From: Limnohabitans sp. MMS-10A-178
GTDB lineage: Bacteria; Pseudomonadota; Gammaproteobacteria; Burkholderiales; Burkholderiaceae_C
Reading direction: 5' to 3'
Length of the DNA stretch: 64,000 nt
NCBI RefSeq assembly: GCF_003063375.1
Contig: NZ_NERY01000001.1
Location: 558,001 to 622,000 of the forward strand
The first letter of the stretch is position 1; every line of letters starts with the position of its first letter. Of this stretch, positions 1 to 7,848 are shown in pieces. The notes under the pieces are model-generated. The model did not search any database, had not been told where the DNA came from, and was given only the letters and a program-made list of their open reading frames with translations. The translations under genes were made by a program, and so were the position numbers.

Positions 1-222
1 CTGCTTCTTGTTGGCCTTCATGAGCTCTTCAAGATTGTGCGTGGCTTTTTTCATGTTTTCGCCCGCGCCCACAGCCAAGTTGGCCGAGCGGGTGGCAAGC
101 TCAGCCGATTCGAGCGCCACCATTTTGATGCCCTCTAATTCGTCATTGTCTGACTGAGCATTGTGGGCGGCATGGTCTTGATGGCCATGATCGTGTCCGC
201 CTGTTGTGGGTTGAGTGCTCAT
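1..222 (-). CDS. Hypothetical protein, His-rich N-terminus (3' end outside window)
   Basis: An open frame runs leftward from ATG at 222 to the window edge, giving 74 residues without a stop. An AAAGGAA ribosome-binding site lies 6-12 bases upstream, overlapping the stop region of the preceding gene. The protein begins MSTQPTTGGHDHGHQDHAAH, which is His/Asp-rich, and continues as an Ala/Glu/Lys-rich helix-forming stretch (residues 33-74) that looks like a coiled coil. I do not recognise the family. It is the last visible gene of the leftward flagellar run, so a flagellar or chemotaxis accessory role is possible but inferred from position only. Confidence 0.6.
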   Translation of the reverse strand, partial: MSTQPTTGGHDHGHQDHAAHNAQSDNDELEGIKMVALESAELATRSANLAVGAGENMKKATHNLEELMKANKKQ

Positions 223-233
223 TGAGAGTTCCT

Positions 234-773
234 TTACTCAAGCTTGTCCAGGCGTGCACGCAACTGGTCATTCTCGATTTTGATATTGATAACGCGAGCT
301 GGGAAGTCCATCACGGGCTCCTCTTCATAGACTTGCTCTGAAAAAGGTGCCGCCGCTTCTTCGACCACAGCTTTACTTTCTATAGCATCGACACCAACTG
401 CTTTCTCTTGAGGCTTCAAAATGCTGTCTAGTTTGGTGATATCGACCTGTTTGCGAACAGGCGGCGGTACAGCGGCGCTTTTTTCGTTTGAAACAAAGCG
501 ATCGGGCATATCGGCTGCGGTTTGATAGCCCTTGTAGTTTGGGTCTTGAGCATGAAAGCTATGTAACTGCTCAGCCTGTTGACTCACGCCGCCGTCCATT
601 ACCAGGTGTTCAACCGCATGCTGGTCGGGATCGGCCAAAACTTTGCGCACGGCAGGCGTACCTTCTTCCCCCTTTTTACCCACCGCCACATTGGTGCCTT
701 CGGGCATGGTAACTTCGTGGGGGCGATCACTTTTGATGATCACAGGCTCGTTGGATTTGGAATTTTCGCTCAT
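234..773 (-). CDS. Hypothetical protein in flagellar operon
   Basis: This encodes 179 residues and lies 22 bases downstream of flhB, with 11 bases to the next gene, so it is probably co-transcribed with both. It has no signal peptide and no membrane segment. It is acidic and low in complexity (runs of Glu, Ala and Pro), probably disordered for most of its length. The C-terminal 23 residues (FPARVINIKIENDQLRARLDKLE region) form a short leucine-zipper-like helix. No catalytic motif is visible and I cannot assign a family. Its place at the end of a fli-flh export operon suggests a flagellar assembly or chemotaxis accessory, which is inference. Confidence 0.6.
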   Translation of the reverse strand: MSENSKSNEPVIIKSDRPHEVTMPEGTNVAVGKKGEEGTPAVRKVLADPDQHAVEHLVMDGGVSQQAEQLHSFHAQDPNYKGYQTAADMPDRFVSNEKSAAVPPPVRKQVDITKLDSILKPQEKAVGVDAIESKAVVEEAAAPFSEQVYEEEPVMDFPARVINIKIENDQLRARLDKLE

Positions 774-795
774 GGTATTTCCTGACTTTCTTGCT

Positions 796-1944
796 TTAAG
801 AGGTCATCAACCTGCCGTCCGCATCAAATTGCATGGAGGCAGGGACTTTAGGGTTGGGTTTGGACATGGGTGCCACGCCTGGCCTGACATCAGCCAAGCT
901 AAACACATAGGCAATGACTTGCGCAACGGCCAAGTACAAAGCCTCGGGTACGGGGTGGTCGAGTTCGGTCTTGAAATAAAGAGCACGCGCAAGCGGCGGC
1001 GCTGCAAACATTTCAACACCATGCTTTTGAGCCTCTTCGCGAATACGCGCAGCCATGTGGTCAGTACCTTTGGCTAACAAAATGGGAGCGCCATCGCCGG
1101 TGGGATCGTAAGACAGGGCAACTGCAAAGTGCTCAGGGTTGGTAATGACAACGTCTGCATCTTTGACTTTTTCAAGCATTCGGTTGTTGGCCATTTCGCG
1201 TTGGCGTTGGCGAATTTGTTGCTTGATTTCAGGGTTACCTTCCATGTCCTTCATTTCATCTTTGATTTCTTGCTTGGTCATGCGCATGCGCTTGATGAAA
1301 GAATATTTTTGGTAAGGCGCATCAATGAGCGCAATGACCAATAAGCTCAAAGATAACCACAAGGCCGATTCGCCAATCATCCAAGCAGCCGCAGCCAGAG
1401 CGGGTTCGACAGCCATTTGACCGAGCTGTAACATTTGATCCATTTGCCGGCTGACCAGCGCCCAAAGCACGGAAGCCACCAAAGTGAATTTCAAAATGGC
1501 CTTTAACAATTCCACAGCGGCGTGAGTGCCAAACATGCGCTTGAATCCAGAAAGCAAACTCAGTTTGCTGAACTTGGGTGCAAGGCTTTTCAATGAAAAG
1601 AGATAGCCGCCCGTGGCACCGCTGGACAACACGGCCAACACGGCCGTGACCAAGAGCACAGGCACGATGAGCAAGAAGCTCTCGCCCAACTGATGTGCAA
1701 AAGCGGTAATCATCAAGTCGGGGTTGTCTAAAGCTTTGCGGTCGAACTTAAAGCCGGATGCAAAAATTTCGGCTACTTGTTGAAGCCAGTAGCCGCCCAT
1801 CATGAACAAAGCCAAGATGGCGCCAATGGTGACCGCTGCTGCAGGCAGCTCGATTGAGCGCGCCACTTGACCTTCATCACGGGCGTTGCGTAGTTTTCGG
1901 GCCGTGGGCTCTTCGGTTTTTTCGGCGCTGGATTCTTCAGCCAT
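796..1944 (-). CDS. flhB: Flagellar type III export switch protein FlhB
   Basis: FlhB is the inner-membrane export-gate subunit whose cytoplasmic domain self-cleaves to switch secretion from rod/hook to filament substrates. The 382 residues show the family layout: an N-terminal EEPTARKLRNARDEGQV amphipathic start, four membrane segments between about 30 and 210, a conserved linker (MTKQEIKDEMKDMEGNP) and a cytoplasmic domain from about 220. The autocleavage site is at residues 269-272, the same numbers as in Salmonella, but reads Asn-Pro-Glu-His instead of the usual Asn-Pro-Thr-His. The scissile Asn269-Pro270 is kept. It follows fliR with 12 bases between and is the last recognised export gene of the leftward operon. 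Confidence 0.95.
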   Translation of the reverse strand: MAEESSAEKTEEPTARKLRNARDEGQVARSIELPAAAVTIGAILALFMMGGYWLQQVAEIFASGFKFDRKALDNPDLMITAFAHQLGESFLLIVPVLLVTAVLAVLSSGATGGYLFSLKSLAPKFSKLSLLSGFKRMFGTHAAVELLKAILKFTLVASVLWALVSRQMDQMLQLGQMAVEPALAAAAWMIGESALWLSLSLLVIALIDAPYQKYSFIKRMRMTKQEIKDEMKDMEGNPEIKQQIRQRQREMANNRMLEKVKDADVVITNPEHFAVALSYDPTGDGAPILLAKGTDHMAARIREEAQKHGVEMFAAPPLARALYFKTELDHPVPEALYLAVAQVIAYVFSLADVRPGVAPMSKPNPKVPASMQFDADGRLMTS

Positions 1945-1956
1945 ATTTCAGCTCTT

Positions 1957-2727
1957 TCAAGAGATACCAACCAAGGCGCGGACTTGAAAAAAGCCCTGCA
2001 TCCAAAGCCACTGAATGCGTGCGCCAATGCTGGGCAAGGCCAGAATGAGCACGCCAAAACCAGCAAATATCATGGCTGGAAATCCGACGGAAAAAATATT
2101 CAAACTGGGCGCAGCGCGCGTGGCCACACCCAAGCCAATGTTGATGAACAGCAGGGCCACTAAGACCGGCAAGGCCGTGAGCAAGGCGCCCAAAAACAGC
2201 ATGGAGCTCCAAGCAATCACATGCTTCATAGCCTCAGTGCTCATGAGATTGCTGCCAATGGGCAAGGTGTTGAAGCTTTCGACAACCAAATTCAACAGCA
2301 GAGCATGACCGCCCAGCCCCACAAAAATCAGGGTGGCCATGATCAAGAGAAATTGTGAAATGACAGGCACGTTGCCCATGTTTGGGTCAATCATGGTGGC
2401 CATTGACAAACCAATGGCATTGGCAATCGATTGACCGGCCAGCACAATGGCCGCAGTAACCACTTGGAGCATGAGCCCCATCAGCAAGCCAATCATGAGT
2501 TGATTGGATATTTCAAGGAGCCCAGCAGGTGTGAGCGGGTCAATAACAGGCCAATCGTGCAGAGGGTAGACCAACCAGGTGATGGCCATGGCAAGCACAA
2601 TGCGAATGCGCAAGTTGACTGCACGCAATGAAAAAATGGGCGCAGCGACCAACAGGGCCGAGATTCGCAGCATCGGCCAAAGGAGCCCATAAAAGCGCTC
2701 CATCAGTTCGGTGACTGCGATGTCCAT
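1957..2727 (-). CDS. fliR: Flagellar export protein FliR
   Basis: FliR is part of the FliPQR export-gate core in the centre of the basal-body MS ring. The 256-residue protein is very hydrophobic with about six membrane segments and carries the family features near PLHDWPVI and GLMLQVVTAAIVLAGQSIANAIG. I chose ATG 2727 because the protein then starts MDIAVTELMER, as FliR proteins do, and lies one base after the fliQ stop. The longer open frame adds 25 residues that overlap fliQ and look non-coding. Order fliP-fliQ-fliR-flhB is the classical one. Confidence 0.95.
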   Translation of the reverse strand: MDIAVTELMERFYGLLWPMLRISALLVAAPIFSLRAVNLRIRIVLAMAITWLVYPLHDWPVIDPLTPAGLLEISNQLMIGLLMGLMLQVVTAAIVLAGQSIANAIGLSMATMIDPNMGNVPVISQFLLIMATLIFVGLGGHALLLNLVVESFNTLPIGSNLMSTEAMKHVIAWSSMLFLGALLTALPVLVALLFINIGLGVATRAAPSLNIFSVGFPAMIFAGFGVLILALPSIGARIQWLWMQGFFQVRALVGIS

Positions 2728-2728
2728 A

Positions 2729-2998
2729 TCAGGTGAAGAGTCCGGGAATGCGCTGGAAAAGACCGCGCGTGTAATCCACCAAGGTGGTGAGTTGCCATCC
2801 ACCCACCACGGCCAAGGTAATAGCCAGTGCTGCTAGCTTGGGAATAAAGCTGAGGGTGGCTTCATTGATGGACGTGGCCGCTTGCAAAATACCAATGATC
2901 AAACCAATAAACAAGGCAACACCCAGCAAGGGTGCCGAAATTAAAACGGTGATCCAGAGAGCTTGGCGACCTAAATCAACAACTGTGGCGGTGTCCAT
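2729..2998 (-). CDS. fliQ: Flagellar export protein FliQ
   Basis: FliQ is the small export-gate subunit that packs around FliP5-FliR. At 89 residues it matches the usual family length and has two membrane hairpin segments (about 15-40 and 52-75). Start ATG 2998 gives MDTATVVDLGRQAL, a typical FliQ N-terminus. The open frame continues 20 codons further up, but those codons run into the fliP stop region. Translation is probably coupled to fliR, which starts one base after the stop. Confidence 0.95.
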   Translation of the reverse strand: MDTATVVDLGRQALWITVLISAPLLGVALFIGLIIGILQAATSINEATLSFIPKLAALAITLAVVGGWQLTTLVDYTRGLFQRIPGLFT

Positions 2999-3012
2999 GT
3001 GAGGGCTCCAAT

Positions 3013-3780
3013 TTAGGTGGCAAAGCTGGCTGCAAGCGATCCCAAGATCAAGCTCCAACCGTCGACCAAAACAAACAACATGAGTTTGAAGGGCATGGAA
3101 ATCATCATGGGGGACAACATCATCATACCCATGGACATGAGCACGCTGGACACAATGAGGTCAATGACCACGAAGGGGATGTAAATCAAAAAGCCAATGG
3201 TGAATGCGCTCTTCAATTCAGAGGTAATGAAGGCGGGTACCAAGGTAGAAAAGGGCACAGCCGCCGCATTGACAGGCTCGCCTTTGTTAGCCATTTGCAT
3301 GAACAAACCAATGTCGTCTTCGCGGGTTTGTTTCATCATGAAATTGCGCAGCGGTTCTTCTGCGGCGGCCAAGGCTTTGTCAAAGGCCATGCCTTTTTGC
3401 ATATAGGGCACCAAAGCATTGTTGTAAATATCGTTCAAGATGGGGGACATGATGAACAAAGTGAGGAACAAAGCCAGTCCCACCAAAACAGTGTTGGGCG
3501 GTGTTTGACCTGTGCCCAATGCTTGGCGCAAAATAGACAACACAATGATGATGCGCACAAAGGCGGTCATCATGAGCAAAAACGATGGCAGCAAGGTGAG
3601 TGATGTCATCAAGGCCAACAGTTGCAGCGACAAGCTGTACTGCTGTTGGCCTTTAGGGCCACCTGTGACATTGATCATGGGAATGCCTTGTGCGGAGGCA
3701 GCCATTGGTAAGAACAACAAAGCCAAGGCAATGATGCCGGTGGCCAAGAACAGGGGTTGTTGAATCAGTTTACGCAACAT
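3013..3780 (-). CDS. fliP: Flagellar export protein FliP
   Basis: FliP forms the pentameric core of the flagellar export gate. The 255 residues begin with a cleavable signal peptide (about 1-30, ending ASAQG), which is normal for FliP. Four membrane segments follow, with the conserved LTLLPSFLLMMTAFVRIIIV and RQALGTGQTPPN stretches at about 55-95. It overlaps fliO by 11 bases, which suggests translational coupling. Confidence 0.97.
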   Translation of the reverse strand: MLRKLIQQPLFLATGIIALALLFLPMAASAQGIPMINVTGGPKGQQQYSLSLQLLALMTSLTLLPSFLLMMTAFVRIIIVLSILRQALGTGQTPPNTVLVGLALFLTLFIMSPILNDIYNNALVPYMQKGMAFDKALAAAEEPLRNFMMKQTREDDIGLFMQMANKGEPVNAAAVPFSTLVPAFITSELKSAFTIGFLIYIPFVVIDLIVSSVLMSMGMMMLSPMMISMPFKLMLFVLVDGWSLILGSLAASFAT

Positions 3781-4120
3781 GAGAAGCTCCGTTGTCGGAA
3801 GGGATTGCGTTGATTATGGCGGCAGAATCATTGGAAGCCGCAGCGGAGGAAGCTGAAGCAGGCCATTGTCCCAAGGAGCTCATTTGGGTAGGGGTGATGC
3901 CCACCAGAACTTCATTGTCGCCCACTTTAAGAAGCGCAAATTTCTGACGCGGGCCCACACTAAGAGTTTCCAGAACCTGCATGCGTTTGCCAGAATTTTG
4001 GCTGTTCAGGCGGGATTGCAACTTGCGCAAAGCCCACAAGAGCCCGGCCATGATTGCCAGCACCAAGATAAAGCTGCCGATCATCCGAAACAGGTCGGCG
4101 CTTTCAATACCGGGTGCCAT
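3770..4120 (-). CDS. fliO: Flagellar biosynthetic protein FliO
   Basis: FliO is a scaffold that helps assemble the FliP ring. The 116-residue protein has one N-terminal membrane segment (about 12-31, MIGSFILVLAIMAGLLWALR), then a basic stretch and the short FliO domain (MQVLETLSVGPRQKFALLKVGDNEVLVGIT). The tail is Ser/Ala-rich and probably disordered. It sits between fliN and fliP as in classical flagellar operons and overlaps fliP by 11 bases. Confidence 0.9.
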   Translation of the reverse strand: MAPGIESADLFRMIGSFILVLAIMAGLLWALRKLQSRLNSQNSGKRMQVLETLSVGPRQKFALLKVGDNEVLVGITPTQMSSLGQWPASASSAAASNDSAAIINAIPSDNGASHVA

Positions 4121-4156
4121 TTGCTTCTCTTTGCTAGTGGTTTTGAAGCCTGAAGT

Positions 4157-4465
4157 TTAAAGGTTCTTCATGCGTTCTGATGCGGGAGCCACACGCGTGA
4201 GGCGAACACCATAGCGGTCGTTGACCAGCACAATTTCGCCCTGAGCCACCACGGTGTTGTTGACCAAGAGATCGAGCGGTTCGCCTGCAATGCGATCGAG
4301 TTCGACCACGCTGCCTTGAGTGAGGCGCATGAGATCGCGAATTTTGATCATGGCGCGGCCCACTTCAATAGACAGGGTGACGCTGATGTTTTGCAACACC
4401 TCAGGATTGATCTGGCGATGTGCGGCTTCGTTTTCGATAGCGGCTTCTGTGTTGTTATCGGTCAT
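4157..4465 (-). CDS. fliN: Flagellar motor switch protein FliN
   Basis: FliN builds the lower cytoplasmic C-ring and binds export cargo through FliH. ATG 4465 has an AGGAAAA ribosome-binding site and gives 102 residues. The open frame extends 13 codons further, but those lack the Shine-Dalgarno signal. The SpoA domain is clear at about 28-95, with the usual ...VTLSIEVGRAMIKIRDLMRLTQGSVVELDR core and GEIVLVNDRYGVRLT near the end. It directly follows fliM. Confidence 0.95.
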   Translation of the reverse strand: MTDNNTEAAIENEAAHRQINPEVLQNISVTLSIEVGRAMIKIRDLMRLTQGSVVELDRIAGEPLDLLVNNTVVAQGEIVLVNDRYGVRLTRVAPASERMKNL

Positions 4466-4482
4466 GTCGTTTTCCTGAAAAT

Positions 4483-5472
4483 TTATTGCATACCGGGTAT
4501 ACAAGCCCGTTCAATTTGCACAGCAGTTTGTGCGCCAATGGTACCTACTTGAACATCAAAAGCTGGCAATCCATTCACAAGCAATCGGGCCAATTCGGGT
4601 TTTTTGAAGAACAGCACGTCACCCTCTTTCATGCTTTCAATTTCACCAAATGAAGACTCAATGCTGCCCAAAAGGACCCTTGCTTCTAAGCCGGCGCTGT
4701 CAACGGCTTCTTCAAGCTCAATACGCCACTGCTTGTCTGATTCATCGTTGCCATCGCCAGACTGTACTCGGCTGCGCAGCAGTTCGCGAATGGGTTTGAG
4801 TGATGCATAGGGGTACACCAGATCGATAAAGCCTTGGGAGTTCATGTTGCCTTCGGCTTCGAAGCGCGTCAAGATGACCAAGTCGTTTTCGTCGGCAATT
4901 TGTGCAAATTGTGGATTGATTTCAGAGCTGACCAATTCAAATTCAATTGGCAAGACAGCAGCCCAAGCTTCTGTCAGTGATTTGAAAAACACTTCCAAAA
5001 TCATGTTGATGATGCGCGATTCGGTGGGTGTGAACAAACGACCAGGGGGCAAATTGCCAACACCTTTGCCAAATCCGCCAAAAAAACTGTCTAGTGAACT
5101 GAAAACCACCGTGGGGTCGATGACCACAATGGAATTGCCGCGTAAGGGGTTCATGCGAACCACATTGACAGACAAGGGGGCTTTTAAGCTTTTAAGGTAA
5201 TCACCGAAGCGAACAATTTCAACTTGGTTGGGGTTGACTTTGGGGCTTGTACGCAGCATTTCGACCAAGCCCAAACGGAAGGTGCGAATGAAGCGCTCGT
5301 TGATCATGTCGATGGAGGTGATGTTCACCCCCAAGCTGCTGTCCTCGCTGGCCAGGTCGTGTTTCTTCACCCGTGCGGTGGTGTTGAATCCAGTATCGAC
5401 TGGAATCGAACCATCCATCACGCCTTCTGCCAAGGCAGAGAGTTCGTCGGGTGTAAGCAAAGAAGTGGCCAT
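4483..5472 (-). CDS. fliM: Flagellar motor switch protein FliM
   Basis: FliM is the C-ring subunit that receives CheY-P and reverses rotation. The 329 residues have the CheC-like middle domain and a C-terminal SpoA domain (about 250-325, GDVLFFKKPELARLLVNG). The N-terminal CheY-binding peptide, usually SQxEIDALL, reads LLTPDELSALAEG here, so it is recognisable but divergent. ATG 5472 is preferred over an in-frame TTG nine bases upstream; neither has a strong Shine-Dalgarno sequence. Confidence 0.95.
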   Translation of the reverse strand: MATSLLTPDELSALAEGVMDGSIPVDTGFNTTARVKKHDLASEDSSLGVNITSIDMINERFIRTFRLGLVEMLRTSPKVNPNQVEIVRFGDYLKSLKAPLSVNVVRMNPLRGNSIVVIDPTVVFSSLDSFFGGFGKGVGNLPPGRLFTPTESRIINMILEVFFKSLTEAWAAVLPIEFELVSSEINPQFAQIADENDLVILTRFEAEGNMNSQGFIDLVYPYASLKPIRELLRSRVQSGDGNDESDKQWRIELEEAVDSAGLEARVLLGSIESSFGEIESMKEGDVLFFKKPELARLLVNGLPAFDVQVGTIGAQTAVQIERACIPGMQ

Positions 5473-5526
5473 GAAACTCAAACAATCAAAATGAAATAAA
5501 GCAAATACTTTGAACGATGGGTGCGA

Positions 5527-6102
5527 TCACTGCACGATGAAGCTCGTGAAATGAACTTCTTCTATGCCACCAAAGTCTTCGTACTTCTCAAGCAAGGTGT
5601 TGATGCTGTCGCGAATTTTGACAGCTATTTCTTTGCGGAACTCAGGTTTAACCAAGTCTGCATCGGTGGTCTGTCTCATCACATCCAAAACGGCAGAGCG
5701 AATGGCAAAGTCGTGCTTTTTCACATTCTCAAAGACGCGCTCATCGTAATGGGTCATGACGGCAATTTGAACCGACATGACTTTTTTGGAACCACTCACA
5801 TTGACCAAGAACTCGCGTTCAATTTGCAAGTAGGTGTACTCAAAGCGTGTGAGTTCTGGTGAATCTTTGGTTTTCTTGCCAGGCTTGTTGTCAGCTTTTT
5901 TGCCGCCTGCCGTTTCTTCAGCAAGCTCTGGGTCGACCACGGGCTTGGGGTTGAAGTAACCCGTAAAAAAGAGCGTACCTAGCACAATGCCCACAATGAG
6001 GACGATCAAACCGACAACGCCCCCAATGATCAGGACGATGGGCTTCTTCTTTTTCGGCTCTTCTTCAACGACTTCTGCTGCTTCTGGGGCTGCTGTTGCC
6101 AT
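5527..6102 (-). CDS. fliL: Flagellar basal body-associated protein FliL
   Basis: FliL is a single-pass inner-membrane protein that surrounds the stator and supports torque under load. The 191 residues have an acidic then Lys-rich cytoplasmic N-terminus (1-20) and one membrane helix (about 21-47). A Lys/Gly-rich linker leads to a periplasmic stomatin-like domain ending in EVHFTSFIVQ, the typical FliL C-terminus. It lies between fliK and fliM. Confidence 0.93.
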   Translation of the reverse strand: MATAAPEAAEVVEEEPKKKKPIVLIIGGVVGLIVLIVGIVLGTLFFTGYFNPKPVVDPELAEETAGGKKADNKPGKKTKDSPELTRFEYTYLQIEREFLVNVSGSKKVMSVQIAVMTHYDERVFENVKKHDFAIRSAVLDVMRQTTDADLVKPEFRKEIAVKIRDSINTLLEKYEDFGGIEEVHFTSFIVQ

Positions 6103-6159
6103 AGGGCACCTCTATAAAAACAAATTGTCACCGGTTGAACCGGGCGTTTTAGCTAAATC

Positions 6160-7620
6160 TTAAGCCAGTGTGTCCCAGGCGTCAGAAGATCTAAGTTCTT
6201 TGACGCGGGATTCAGCGGCTTTGACATCCGACACAGGGGCGCTGGCATGCTTGTCAGAGTCCGAGTTTTGTCGAGGTGTCGAGTTTCCGCCAGATCCACG
6301 CTGGTTTTCACTGTTCACCCAGACATTAGCAACTGTCATGCCTGATTCTGCCAAGCTGTCCTTGAGTTTGTTCATGCCTTGTGCAATCAGTTCGCGCGTG
6401 AGTTGGTTGTCAGTCTTGAAAATGGCGTCTAAGCCGTTTGAACTCATGTCAAGCTCAACATCAATTCTGCCCAAATGGGCGGGGTTGAGCTTCAACTGCA
6501 GTTTCCATTCTCCACGTTCCAACTGCTCTTGGAGTCTTTCTCCCATGGCTTTGCCCAGTTTGTCGGCCAAGTCCTGAATTTGAGCAGCGCGGTCGGTCAA
6601 CTCGGGGTTGGCCAAGGCCGCACTGGTAGCGGCAGCGCCCAAAGTGCCTGTGCTGGCGGTGTTGCGAGCTGAATCAAGGCTGATGGTACCCGTGTTGCTT
6701 TGGTCTTGTAGGGTATCAAGTGCCGCTAAAAGAGCGGGGTCATTGACGCCCAAGTCCAGCGGCACCTCAGGCACATCGCCACATAGCACTTTGCTAGTTA
6801 ATATGTTGGTGGTCAGTTGTCCCCAAGCGGCTGCTTGATCTGTGCCGTTCAATTTGGCCAACTGGCGGGTCATGTTTTCCCAAGCTGGCACCATGCGCAT
6901 TCGCATGGCGTCTAAGGGGCCCAGTTCTGGTGAAACTTCGGCCAAATTGTCAGCACTGCCAAGTGCTTGTGAGGGGGCTGTGCCCATGTCTCCCAATGCT
7001 TTGAGTACGCCAGTGGCGCCCGCTGTGGCCAACAAGGCATTAACATCTGAGGCTTTAGGGTTTGTCGCCTGAGGGGCGCTAATAATTGCTAGATTTGGCG
7101 CTTGCGCCAATATAGAACTGCTGGCCTGATTCGAGACGCTTAAACTGCTTGCAGGAGATTGGATCCATCCTAGGGGGGGAGCGCTGGGCAACAGAGTCAA
7201 GGTGGTGGCACCCCCAGTGGCTACGGCGGGCGTAAGTCCGGTTGCCATGTCAGTGACGGGCTTCGTTGCCAGGTCTCCAAACAGAGCTTGCACTGCAGTC
7301 TCGCTCAAGCCTTGGGCACGGGCAAATTCCGCCAGGCTGTTGGGGTCGGGTAGCGGGGAAACCGCGGTAATCACAGAGAACTGGCTGCCTAAATTCAGAG
7401 TTTGCAGAGCTGCCGCTGTGGCATCGGTGGCTTCCTTGGGCTCAGTTCCGGCAAGCTCTTGCCGCTCTCCCTTGGCCATCAAGTCCCGCATCACACCCGC
7501 AAATTCCTGCCCATTCATGGGCTTGGCAAGGCTCGGGTCTAAACCCTTAGAACCGCTGGAAGCCCCTACTGACGTGGGGTTTGAGCTAGGGGTCGTTGCA
7601 AAATTCAGGTTGGCGTCCAT
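6160..7620 (-). CDS. fliK: Flagellar hook-length control protein FliK
   Basis: FliK measures the hook and triggers the FlhB substrate switch. The 486-residue protein has the expected architecture. Residues 1-350 are long, low in complexity, Ala/Thr/Ser/Leu-rich and poorly conserved. A folded Flg_hook domain follows at about 360-450, with KLQLKLNPAHLGRIDVELDM as the diagnostic stretch. The tail is hydrophilic. It is the first gene of the leftward operon, 62 bases downstream of a weak sigma-54-like site. Confidence 0.93.
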   Translation of the reverse strand: MDANLNFATTPSSNPTSVGASSGSKGLDPSLAKPMNGQEFAGVMRDLMAKGERQELAGTEPKEATDATAAALQTLNLGSQFSVITAVSPLPDPNSLAEFARAQGLSETAVQALFGDLATKPVTDMATGLTPAVATGGATTLTLLPSAPPLGWIQSPASSLSVSNQASSSILAQAPNLAIISAPQATNPKASDVNALLATAGATGVLKALGDMGTAPSQALGSADNLAEVSPELGPLDAMRMRMVPAWENMTRQLAKLNGTDQAAAWGQLTTNILTSKVLCGDVPEVPLDLGVNDPALLAALDTLQDQSNTGTISLDSARNTASTGTLGAAATSAALANPELTDRAAQIQDLADKLGKAMGERLQEQLERGEWKLQLKLNPAHLGRIDVELDMSSNGLDAIFKTDNQLTRELIAQGMNKLKDSLAESGMTVANVWVNSENQRGSGGNSTPRQNSDSDKHASAPVSDVKAAESRVKELRSSDAWDTLA

Positions 7621-7682
7621 GTTAATTCCATCTTCAGTTGGATGTGTACACCCCGGTTTTCAGGCCGGGCATGCCTTGTATT

Positions 7683-7698
7683 AGCAAAAACCGTGACA
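7683..7698 (-). promoter_or_regulatory. Candidate weak sigma-54 promoter for the fliK operon
   Basis: Read leftward the site is TGTCAC-GGTTT-TTGCT. It has the exact spacing of the -24/-12 elements (consensus TGGCAC-N5-TTGC), but the second G of the -24 GG is T. It would start transcription near 7672, about 50 bases before the fliK ATG. The mismatch in the most conserved dinucleotide makes it a tentative call. Confidence 0.4.
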
Positions 7699-7758
7699 GG
7701 TCAGGGCTTGCCGCTTTGGCTGAATCTGGGAAATAGGGCTTGGTGTCGGGATTCCACA

Positions 7759-7774
7759 TGGCATGGTCTTTGCT
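7759..7774 (+). promoter_or_regulatory. Sigma-54 promoter upstream of flhA
   Basis: The sequence TGGCAT-GGTCT-TTGCT fits the sigma-54 consensus TGGCAC-N5-TTGCW with one mismatch. GG (7760-7761) and GC (7772-7773) are separated by the required 10 bases. Predicted start is near 7785, about 64 bases before the flhA ATG. Sigma-54 itself (rpoN) is encoded in this window at 32.4-34.0 kb. The flhG gene downstream encodes the antiactivator used in FleQ/RpoN-type flagellar control. Confidence 0.65.
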
Positions 7775-7848
7775 CGACAAGCTGAACTATGGAAGAAAAC
7801 CATGCAGTTTGATTGCTTGACCCCTCTAAACAGCCCCTTAGGCCAACT

